DNA of 64,000 bases from Lautropia mirabilis (GTDB lineage: Bacteria > Pseudomonadota > Gammaproteobacteria > Burkholderiales > Burkholderiaceae_E): the NCBI RefSeq assembly GCF_900637555.1, contig NZ_LR134378.1:2738001-2802000 (forward strand), written 5' to 3'. The notes beneath the pieces were generated by a model. That model made no database searches. It was not told where the DNA came from and saw nothing but the letters and a program-made list of their open reading frames with translations. Each line of letters starts with the position of its first letter. The stretch's first letter is position 1. Below are positions 45,833-53,771 of the stretch, piece by piece. A program made the translations under genes and the position numbers.

Positions 45833-46753
45833 ATGGCCGGACAGACGACATCCAGCGGCATCCAGGTCCACCGCGTACCCGCCAGCCATGGCTGGTACTG
45901 GCTCAAGCGCGGCTTCGGCCTGCTGGGGCGGGCCCCCCTGCCCCTGCTGCTGCTCATGCTGATGCTGATCACGGCCAGCAACCTGTTCGGAATCCTGGGC
46001 ATTCTCGGCCTGGTGCTGGCCAAGCTGGTGGTGCCGGTGCTGCTGGTGGGCTACCTGGCCACCCTGCGGGAGCTGGCACCGCCCGGCAGCGACACGCCCT
46101 TGGCCGCGCAGAGCGCCGCCATGCCAGAACCCGGCACGCGTCCCTTCACGCAGATCTTCAACGCCCGCGTCTTCTTCGGCTGGGCGCAGGGCAACCGCCG
46201 GGCGCTGCTGACCGTGGCCCAGCTGGGCCTGCTCAGCCTGGCCATCGACACGGGTGCTGCCTGGCTGTCGGGCTACCAGGATGCCGTGGCGGCCATGTTC
46301 GAGACGCTGAGCCAGATGCCGGCCAACAAGGTTCCCGACGCCGAGACCATGAGCAACCTCATCATGCCGGTGTTCCAGTCGATGATGACGATGGCCGTCA
46401 TCACCGTGCCCTGCTACCTGCTGCTGTGGTATGCGCCCATCTTTGCCGGCCTGCACGGGCTTCCGCTGCTCAAGTCGGTGGTGTTCTCGGCCGTGGCCGT
46501 GGGGCGCAACGCCCTGGCCTTCGTCTGCCACGCGCTCTGCCTGCTGGTCTTCCTGATCAGCGTGGCCCTGGTGACGCAGGTACTGAGCGGTGCCCCGGCC
46601 CTGCCCTTTGCCTCGCCCATCTTCCTGCTGGTCCTGCCGGTGGTGTTTTCCGTCATTGCCTGTGCCCTGTGGGCCTGCTACCTGGACACCGTGGAAGTGG
46701 TCGGGCAAAACAGCCTTCCCCCACGGCTTCAGGACGAGACCGACCGGAGCTGA
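45833..46753 (+). CDS. BPSS1780-family integral membrane protein
   Basis: A 306-residue inner-membrane protein with five or six hydrophobic segments (e.g. LPLLLLMLMLITASNLFG, then LVVPVLLVGYLATL, then VITVPCYLLLWYAP, and two near the end). It begins with a conserved W-x-W-L-K-type region (GWYWLKRGFGLL). I recognise it as the membrane protein that often follows thrB in Burkholderiales; function unknown. The ATG comes one base after the thrB stop, so the two are translationally linked. Confidence 0.8.
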   Translation: MAGQTTSSGIQVHRVPASHGWYWLKRGFGLLGRAPLPLLLLMLMLITASNLFGILGILGLVLAKLVVPVLLVGYLATLRELAPPGSDTPLAAQSAAMPEPGTRPFTQIFNARVFFGWAQGNRRALLTVAQLGLLSLAIDTGAAWLSGYQDAVAAMFETLSQMPANKVPDAETMSNLIMPVFQSMMTMAVITVPCYLLLWYAPIFAGLHGLPLLKSVVFSAVAVGRNALAFVCHALCLLVFLISVALVTQVLSGAPALPFASPIFLLVLPVVFSVIACALWACYLDTVEVVGQNSLPPRLQDETDRS

Positions 46754-47016
46754 ACCGCCTTCGGCCCCGCGTCATCATCCCTGCCTGAAACAGCGCCCCG
46801 ACGCCCGGCCGGACAGGCCGCGGGCGTCGTGTGCGACGCGTCACGGCCACATCCGGTCGCGAGGCCGCCCATCGCGCCCCCTCGGCCAATCGGCCGACAG
46901 CCCCTACCGCCGATTCCTGAAGACACACATCATGCAGCGTGCAGATAACTCCGGCACGATGCCCGATGTCGCCATCGCGCCGGTCAACGGACTTCCTTTC
47001 CTGAAAGACCGCCCCG

Positions 47017-50000
47017 ATGACCAAGCAATCGACCGACATGACCCAACCCGTGCCGACGCGCACCGCGTCGGTACAGGCACACCCGACAGCGGCCAAGCAC
47101 CATGCCCACGGCATGCTGGCGCTGACGGGCGACGAGGCTGCCGACGGCAAGCAGCTGGCTGCCGCTGGCGTGGCTGAGATTGCCCGGCGCCATGAGCGCA
47201 ACGAAGACGATGACGACGATGCCGCATGGCTGCCCACCGGCGATGAAGCAGCCACAGCCACCGATGCCCTGGGCGGCACGGCATCCGTCACCGGCGGATC
47301 TTCCATGACGGGCGCAGCAGCCGAAGCTGCGGCAGGCGCATCGTCTGTCACCGCTGCTGGCGCCGGGACCGGCGGTGCAAGCGTGGCCGGTGCAGGCGTT
47401 GCTGGCGCTGGTTTTGCTGGTGCTGGTACTGGCGCTGCCGGCGCAGGCGCCGCGGGCGTGGGAGTTGCCGGTGCAGGGGCTGCTGGTGTTGGAGCTGCGG
47501 GCGCAGGCGCTGCGGCAGGTGCGGGAGCTGCTGGTATGGCCTCAGGCACCCTGCTGACGGCAGGTGCCGTCCTGGGCACCGTGGCCCTTGCTGCCGCCCT
47601 GGGTGGCGGCGGTGGTAGTGGTGGCGGCTCTTCGAATTCGACTGGATCGGCCCCCCTCGCCTCTGGCGCTGGGCGGCAGCAAGGATCGGTTGCTGACGGT
47701 AACGCACAAGGAAACCGTGGCAGCGAACAAACAGCCAGCGGTGCAGGCGCAGGTTCGGGCGCTGATGCTGGTGCAGCTTCCGGCTCTGCTTCGGGCTCGG
47801 GTGCAGGCGCTGGCGGCATCGGCGCTGGTAGTAATGCGGGCGCCGCGAACGGTTCTGGTGCTGCGGGAGGTTCCAACGCTGCAGGCGGCTCCGGTGCCGC
47901 AAGTGGTGCCGACGCTGCGGGTGGCACCGGTGCTGCAGGTGGTTCCAATGCCGCTGGTGGTGCCGCGGGTTCTGGCAACGCGGGCGGCTCTGGGGCGACT
48001 GGAGGTATCGGTGGTGCTGGTGCTTCCGGCAATGCAGGTGGCGCGGGTGGCTCCGGCAATGTGGGGGGCGCTGGCGCTGCCGATCCGGCCAATACCCGCT
48101 CTCTGAACTATGGCGCCAACGAGAACAAGGCCATCGGCGCTAACGTCTTCAATAGCAACAACACCAATGAAACTCCGGCGTTCATCCGCATCACCGCCAT
48201 CCGCGGCAAGAACGCTGGCAGTTCCCACGGCCTGATGACCCTGGAAAACGGTGAGGAGATCGTCGTCGGCCAGGTCATCTCCCGCGCCGATTTCGAGCGG
48301 ATCTTCTGGAATGCCTCCAAGAGCGACGGCTCCTTCAGCTTCGTTCCCGTGCAGGATGCCCAGGGCACCACTGCACCGAATACTGTCGAGCAGACTGTCG
48401 TCATCAAGACCCCCGACCCCCTTGCCCCCGGCAGCAACCCGGGCACCTCTTCCGGTGAAGGCGGTAACACTGGCCATGAGGCAAGTTCCCAGACAGGTGC
48501 AGGCTCTGGCACGGGTTCCAGCACGGGTAACGGTGCCAACACGGGCGCCAACGCAGGCACCGGCACGGCAAATAACGGTACGGATCCGAACAACACGACC
48601 GGCCAGCAGTCCGGAAACGACAAGGGTGACGGTACCGCCCAGAACACGGGTTCGCCTTCCGGTGCGGGTGAAACGTCCAACCAAAGCGCCAGCAGCGGCG
48701 ACGGCACCACGCCCGCAGGCGGCAAACCGGGCGCAGAGGGTTCAGGCTCGGAGAACAAGCCCGTGACGGGCTCGGGCAATGACTCGACCTCGGGTTCTGC
48801 TTCGGACTCCGGCTCGGCCGGCGGCTCCGACTCGACCTCAGGCTCGGACCGCAATAAAGGGAGCGGCTCCGATAAAGGTGGTTCCACCCCCAGCGAAGGA
48901 CAGAGTAGCCAGGCCAGCAACGGCCAGGCGCCTTCTCAGAATGCAGGTGGCCAAGGCAGCGAAAGCCAGCCACCCGCTCAGACTCCGGGCAGCCAGGGCA
49001 GCCAGGGCAGCAGCGACCAGACGACTTCCCCGACTCAGGGCAGCCCGAGCGGTGAGCAGACGCCTGCTCAGAATACTGCTGGCCAAGGCAGCGAAAGCCA
49101 GCCACCCGCTCAGACTCCGAGCGGCCAGGGCAGCAGCGAGCAGACGACTTCCCCGACTCAGGGCAGCCCGAGCGGTGAGCAGACGCCTGCTCAAAATACC
49201 GCTGGCCAGGGCAGCGAAAGCCAGCCACCCGCTCAGACTCCGGGCAGCCAGGGCAGCAGCGAGCAGACGACCTCCCCGACTCAGGGCAGCTCGAGCGGTG
49301 AGCAGACGCCTCCCCAGAATGCGGGCGGCGGCTCGGACACGGGCACCCCGGGCGCGGGCGAGAGCACACAAACGGGGGGCGCCCAAACTGGCGGTGCCCA
49401 AACCGGTACCAGCGAGACCGAAAGCAGCGGTACCGGCGACAACGGCAAGCAAACCAGCGATGGCAAGCAAACCAGCGACGGCGGGCAGAATGGTGCCGCT
49501 GATGGTGATGCCAAGCACGAAGGTGACGGCACCAAGGGTGACGGCACCAAGGGCGAAGACGGCGAGCAGGGCAAGAACGGCGAGGATACGGTATCTCCGA
49601 GCAATCCGCCGGCTACTACGCCGCCCCCCACTCCGCCGGACTACGCCCCGAACCAGTCGGTCCAGCAGGCCATCCACGCCAACAACAAGCCTGTCGGCGC
49701 GAGCATCTTCAACGGTACCAACCCGGCGCACGCACCTTCCTTCGTGAAGATCACGGCAGTTCTGGACAAGGATGGCGGAGAAGTCTCGGATGCCATGACC
49801 CTGGGCAAAGAGGGCGAGGCCATCACCACCGACCAGGTGATCAGCAAGGAGCAGTTCGACAACGTTTTCCTGGATGCGCTGAAAGCGCCGGGTGGTTCGT
49901 TCAAGTTCATTCCGGTGATGGACAGCGAGGGCACGGAGATGCCAGGGGCCACCGAACAGACCGTCTCCATCGGCTTCGACTACGTGCACCACTTCCAGAG

Positions 50001-50517
50001 TGAGCCTTTCCGGGAGGGGTACGAGGGTGAAGATAGATTCTCGTACTACAGGATCCACAGTCTCACGGAACACCAGGACACCAACGGCACACTGGACGGC
50101 ATGTTCAAGCTGGACGGCGGCGAGCGTACGACGCTCAAGTTGGGTGACCTGATCCGGCCCGAGGATTTCGACAAGCTGTACTGGGACTATTCGTCCAACA
50201 ACGGCGGACGATTCACGCTTGTCGGAGTGGATGCTTCAGGACGAGACCTAACCGATGAGAAAAATCAAAACATGGTCCTGGAGGAGGTTGCCAAGACCCG
50301 AACCGGAAGATTGCCTCCCGACGAGCCCGGTGGTGAAGAGACCGACGTTGAAGACAGCGAAGACAGCAATGACATCGCTGGTCACTCGGCAGCCCTGCAC
50401 CCCGAGTCCTTCACGGATGCAGCGTCGGCCTTCCACGGGTCCTCTCACCTCTCGGTCAATGGCCAGAGCACGCTGGACAACCTGCTTGAACATCAGGTGA
50501 GCCACGGAATACTCTGA
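47017..50517 (+). CDS. Giant low-complexity repeat protein 1 (probable secreted/surface protein)
   Basis: A 1166-residue protein with no known homolog that I can name. Order: polar N-terminus with NEDDDDDAAWLPTG (~66); Ala/Gly-rich part with a hydrophobic run TLLTAGAVLGTVALAAAL then GGGGGSGGG (~175-205); Gly/Ala/Ser linker; domain A (~359-468, from NYGANENKAIGANVF); Ser/Gln/Thr/Pro region with three ~41-residue repeats (~645-770); second domain A (~878-985) and related domain B (~990-1088); C-terminus ending STLDNLLEHQVSHGIL. There is no Sec signal and, apart from the motif GNGANTG-like runs, no clear RTX nonamers. Hydrophobic run plus Gly block recalls large type I secreted adhesins. Followed by a terminator. 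Confidence 0.75.
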   Translation: MTKQSTDMTQPVPTRTASVQAHPTAAKHHAHGMLALTGDEAADGKQLAAAGVAEIARRHERNEDDDDDAAWLPTGDEAATATDALGGTASVTGGSSMTGAAAEAAAGASSVTAAGAGTGGASVAGAGVAGAGFAGAGTGAAGAGAAGVGVAGAGAAGVGAAGAGAAAGAGAAGMASGTLLTAGAVLGTVALAAALGGGGGSGGGSSNSTGSAPLASGAGRQQGSVADGNAQGNRGSEQTASGAGAGSGADAGAASGSASGSGAGAGGIGAGSNAGAANGSGAAGGSNAAGGSGAASGADAAGGTGAAGGSNAAGGAAGSGNAGGSGATGGIGGAGASGNAGGAGGSGNVGGAGAADPANTRSLNYGANENKAIGANVFNSNNTNETPAFIRITAIRGKNAGSSHGLMTLENGEEIVVGQVISRADFERIFWNASKSDGSFSFVPVQDAQGTTAPNTVEQTVVIKTPDPLAPGSNPGTSSGEGGNTGHEASSQTGAGSGTGSSTGNGANTGANAGTGTANNGTDPNNTTGQQSGNDKGDGTAQNTGSPSGAGETSNQSASSGDGTTPAGGKPGAEGSGSENKPVTGSGNDSTSGSASDSGSAGGSDSTSGSDRNKGSGSDKGGSTPSEGQSSQASNGQAPSQNAGGQGSESQPPAQTPGSQGSQGSSDQTTSPTQGSPSGEQTPAQNTAGQGSESQPPAQTPSGQGSSEQTTSPTQGSPSGEQTPAQNTAGQGSESQPPAQTPGSQGSSEQTTSPTQGSSSGEQTPPQNAGGGSDTGTPGAGESTQTGGAQTGGAQTGTSETESSGTGDNGKQTSDGKQTSDGGQNGAADGDAKHEGDGTKGDGTKGEDGEQGKNGEDTVSPSNPPATTPPPTPPDYAPNQSVQQAIHANNKPVGASIFNGTNPAHAPSFVKITAVLDKDGGEVSDAMTLGKEGEAITTDQVISKEQFDNVFLDALKAPGGSFKFIPVMDSEGTEMPGATEQTVSIGFDYVHHFQSEPFREGYEGEDRFSYYRIHSLTEHQDTNGTLDGMFKLDGGERTTLKLGDLIRPEDFDKLYWDYSSNNGGRFTLVGVDASGRDLTDEKNQNMVLEEVAKTRTGRLPPDEPGGEETDVEDSEDSNDIAGHSAALHPESFTDAASAFHGSSHLSVNGQSTLDNLLEHQVSHGIL
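48949..49326 (+). repeat. Three imperfect tandem repeats in giant protein 1
   Basis: Units start at 48949, 49081 and 49204 (periods 132 and 123 nt; the first has 9 extra bases). Each encodes GQGSESQPPAQTP, then QTTSPTQGS, then SGEQTP.QN. The copies are nearly identical in DNA, so they arose recently or are homogenised. Confidence 0.9.
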
Positions 50518-50549
50518 TTCAGCGCCACACATGCCGTGAAAGCTGCCAA

Positions 50550-50585
50550 GGGTGCCGAGGGACACGTCCCCGGCACCCTTTTCTT
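50550..50585 (+). terminator. Rho-independent terminator after giant protein 1
   Basis: GGGTGCCG (50550-50557) pairs with CGGCACCC (50571-50578), with an inner GGG/CCC, followed by TTTTCTT. It lies 32 nt past the stop and indicates that the second giant gene has its own promoter, probably in the AT-rich stretch 50660-50705 (TATATA at 50690-50695). Confidence 0.9.
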
Positions 50586-50773
50586 ATCAGTGCCTTGAAT
50601 GGGCTTCCCAGAAAGAACACAACGGCCGCCCGTCCAGTCACGCCATCCGGCCGCGTATCTGCCAGTTTTTCTTTCGACTACAAATCATCTATATAAGTAT
50701 CAATGAAGAATGCGCCCTTGTACGCCTCTCACGCATGGCCGCCCTTCGTCCCTTTTTCTCCTGAGATCGATCG

Positions 50774-53749
50774 ATGACTCCCCAGACCGGTAGCCATCCT
50801 GGCAACGCCCTCACCCCTCACAATATCCTGCGGCGCGAAGTCCTGCGGCATGCACGTGCAGCCTACCGTCACGCCAAGGAGAGTGTTCCTGCCGACGAGA
50901 CGCCGGAACATCTGAAGCTTGCGCAGGCATCGACACCCGAAGCCCAGGAGGATGACGACGATGACAAGGCGGCACTCTGGCTGCCATCCGGTACTGGCGC
51001 TGGTGCTGCGACTGAAGCTGCTGCCATGACTGAAGCCGGCGCAGCTGCCAGCACGGCTGGCGCCATCGGCACGACGGCTGCAACCGGGTCGGCGCTGCTT
51101 GGCCCCAACATTCTGGGTGCTTTCGCCGTGGCCGCCGGTGCCAACCTGCAGGACAATGGCCCCCTGCACAATATCTCGGCACGCAACCGCCTCTCCACCG
51201 GGCACGACAGCAGCCGTGAGGACGCGAACGCAGGTACCGAAGGACAATCATCGGTCGCTGCCCCCTCTACGGACACGGCCCCGCTGGCAACCGGAACCGC
51301 ACCGACAGCCCCTTCCCGGCCCACGAACGAAGGCACGCAGGCTGAGGCATCCAGAACGCCCGCTGTAGCCGACGCAGCAGCTGCAGCCTCCACGGAACCC
51401 GCCGCACCATCCGCGCCAGACACCCCCACCGCGGATGCGTCGAAACCTGCGGAAGGGAGTGACGGAAACGCGTTGCCACAGGTCAAGCCGCTGCCCGCCT
51501 ACAGCGAAAATGCATCGGTTTCCTACGCGCACGGTGAAAACAAGGCCCTGGGAGCGACTGTCTTCAGCGGCTCCAACGATGAGACGGCTCCCGCCTTCGT
51601 GCGCATCACGGCCATCCAGGGCAAGGATGGCGAGGCTGCCGCCGGCACGATGAGCCTGCTGGGCGGCAACGCCATCGTCCCCAATCAGGTCATCTCCCGC
51701 GCCGATTTTGACAAGGTGGTGTGGGACGCCTCGAAGAGCGAGGGTGGTTCGTTCAGCTTCGTCCCGGTTCAGGATGCGCAGGGTACGGCTCTGCCGGGCG
51801 CGCTCGAGCAGACCGTCACCATTCACGAGGCCCCTGCGCTGCCCACCTACGAGGCCGACATGTCCGTGGCCTATACGTATAACCAGAGCAAGGCGGTCGG
51901 CGCTGACATCTTCAACGGCACGGACAGCGCCACCGCACCATCTTTCGTGCGCATCACGGCCATTCAGGGCAAGGACGGCGAGGCTGCTGCCAACACGATG
52001 AGCCTGAAGGACGGTGACGCCCTCACGGCCGGCAGCGTGGTTTCCCGTGCCGATTTCGACAAGGTGGTCTGGGACGCTTCTAAGAACGAGGGCGGCTCAT
52101 TCAAGTTCATTCCGGTGCAGGATGCCCAGGGCACGGCCCTGCCGGGTGCTGTCGAGCAGACCGTCAGCATCAACGAGGCTAGGCCGCTGTACCACATCGC
52201 TGCCGAGAACTTTGATCTGTTGGACGCGTACCCTCATCTGGTAAACGAGCACCCAGCCTACGTCCAGGTGACCAATATCGTCGAAGCAAACGACACCAAT
52301 GGCATCCTTGATGCCCTGGTCCTCGGAGAAGACGGCGGCACCGTGCTGAAAGTGGGCGACATCATCCGAGCAGAGGACTTCGGCCGGGTGTACTGGAACT
52401 ATGCGTCAAACGACGGCGGGAAGGTCTTTCTCGCCACCTACAACGCCGAAGGACGACTGATCGATCCGGGACGGTACTTCATGGAGCTGGAGCCTTCGTG
52501 GAAAACACCAGCCGAGGCCCCCGCGCTGCCCACCTACAAGGCCGACGTCTCCCTGGACTACGCCTTCAACGAGAGCAAGGTCGTAGGTGACGGGATCTTC
52601 AACGGGACGGACAGTAAAACCGCGCCCGCCTTCGTGCGCATCACGGCCATCCAGGGCAAGGATGGCGAGGCTGCCGCCCACACGATGAGCCTGCAAGGTG
52701 GTGACGCCCTCACGGCCGGCAGCGTGGTTGCTCGCGCCGATTTCGACAAGGTGGTCTGGGACGCCTCGAAGAACGAGGGCGGCTCGTTCAAGTTCATTCC
52801 GGTACAGGATGCCCAGGGTACGGCCTTGCCAGGCGCCGTCGAGCAGACCGTCACCATTCACGAGGCGCCTGCACTGCCCACCTACCAGGCCGACATGTCC
52901 GTGGCCTATACGTATAACCAGAACAAGGCGGTGGGTGCTGACATCTTCAACGGAACGGACAGTGCAACTGCCCCCGCCTTTGTGCGCATCACGGCCATTC
53001 AGGGCAAGGACGGCGACGCTGCCGCCAACACGATGAGCCTGAAGGACGGTGACGCCCTCACGGTTGGCAGCGTGGTTTCCCGCGCCGATTTCGACAAGGT
53101 GGTCTGGGACGCTTCGAAGAACGAGGGTGGTTCGTTCAAGTTCATCCCGGTGCAGGATGCCCAGGGTACGGTCCTACAGGGCGCCATCGAGCAGACCGTC
53201 AGTATCAACGAGGGCAGACCCATCTTCCACATCCCTGCCGAGAACTTTGATCTGGTAGAAAGGTACCCTCATCTGGCAGACGAACACCCAGCCTACGTCA
53301 AGGTGACCAACATCGTCGAAACAAACGACACCAATGGCATCCTTGATGCCCTGGTCCTCGGTGAAGACGGCGGCACCGTGCTGAAAAATGGCGACATCAT
53401 CAGGGCAGAGGACTTCGGACGGGTGTACTGGAACCATGCGTCGAACGATGGCGGCTCTGCCATAGTCACCCCCTACAACGCCAACGACCGGATGATTGAT
53501 CCGGGACCGTACCCGATGACGTTGACACCTAAAACTCTAGCCCAGAAGTCGCTGCCCGCGCCTCACCACGAGCAGGAGGCCACGGATGCGTCACCCGAGC
53601 TGGTGGGTGTGGCACAGCCGGCCATGAATGGCGCCATGCCGCTGGGGGCTCAGGCGCAGCACCCGGGCATGACGCCCCTTGCCATGAGCAGCACCGCCCT
53701 GCTGGACAGCCTGCTGGAACAGCACCCGGGCACCACCGGCCTGCTCTGA
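50774..53749 (+). CDS. Giant repeat protein 2 (paralog of protein 1)
   Basis: A 991-residue protein. The N-terminus carries QEDDDDDKAALWLPSG (~58) and an Ala/Gly hydrophobic part (GSALLGPNILGAFAVAAGANL, ~111), as in protein 1. Six globular repeats follow in the order A-A-B-A-A-B (from ~242 to ~919). Domain A is about 110 residues with FVRITAIQGKDG, VSRADFDKVVWDASK and GSFKFIPVQDAQGT; domain B is a diverged form with DTNGILDALVLGEDGGT and IRAEDFGRVYWN. The C-terminus TALLDSLLEQHPGTTGLL resembles that of protein 1. No Sec signal. Adhesive or matrix function is inferred; the domain looks beta-rich. A weak GAG is the only ribosome site. Confidence 0.78.
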   Translation: MTPQTGSHPGNALTPHNILRREVLRHARAAYRHAKESVPADETPEHLKLAQASTPEAQEDDDDDKAALWLPSGTGAGAATEAAAMTEAGAAASTAGAIGTTAATGSALLGPNILGAFAVAAGANLQDNGPLHNISARNRLSTGHDSSREDANAGTEGQSSVAAPSTDTAPLATGTAPTAPSRPTNEGTQAEASRTPAVADAAAAASTEPAAPSAPDTPTADASKPAEGSDGNALPQVKPLPAYSENASVSYAHGENKALGATVFSGSNDETAPAFVRITAIQGKDGEAAAGTMSLLGGNAIVPNQVISRADFDKVVWDASKSEGGSFSFVPVQDAQGTALPGALEQTVTIHEAPALPTYEADMSVAYTYNQSKAVGADIFNGTDSATAPSFVRITAIQGKDGEAAANTMSLKDGDALTAGSVVSRADFDKVVWDASKNEGGSFKFIPVQDAQGTALPGAVEQTVSINEARPLYHIAAENFDLLDAYPHLVNEHPAYVQVTNIVEANDTNGILDALVLGEDGGTVLKVGDIIRAEDFGRVYWNYASNDGGKVFLATYNAEGRLIDPGRYFMELEPSWKTPAEAPALPTYKADVSLDYAFNESKVVGDGIFNGTDSKTAPAFVRITAIQGKDGEAAAHTMSLQGGDALTAGSVVARADFDKVVWDASKNEGGSFKFIPVQDAQGTALPGAVEQTVTIHEAPALPTYQADMSVAYTYNQNKAVGADIFNGTDSATAPAFVRITAIQGKDGDAAANTMSLKDGDALTVGSVVSRADFDKVVWDASKNEGGSFKFIPVQDAQGTVLQGAIEQTVSINEGRPIFHIPAENFDLVERYPHLADEHPAYVKVTNIVETNDTNGILDALVLGEDGGTVLKNGDIIRAEDFGRVYWNHASNDGGSAIVTPYNANDRMIDPGPYPMTLTPKTLAQKSLPAPHHEQEATDASPELVGVAQPAMNGAMPLGAQAQHPGMTPLAMSSTALLDSLLEQHPGTTGLL
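51852..53530 (+). repeat. Large A-B super-repeat in giant protein 2
   Basis: The block A2-B1 (about 51852-52512) recurs as A4-B2 (about 52873-53530), roughly 1.03 kb apart, with A1 and A3 in front of each. Long stretches are identical in DNA, such as the codons for FDKVVWDASKNEGGSFKF. The first ~1 kb block and the second are therefore a recent tandem duplication. Confidence 0.85.
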
Positions 53750-53771
53750 ACGCCGCAGTCCACGTGTGTCG

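Noticed and set aside
46932-47177. Frame starting upstream of giant protein 1
   Set aside because: It runs out of frame through the start of the giant gene and has no recognisable content.
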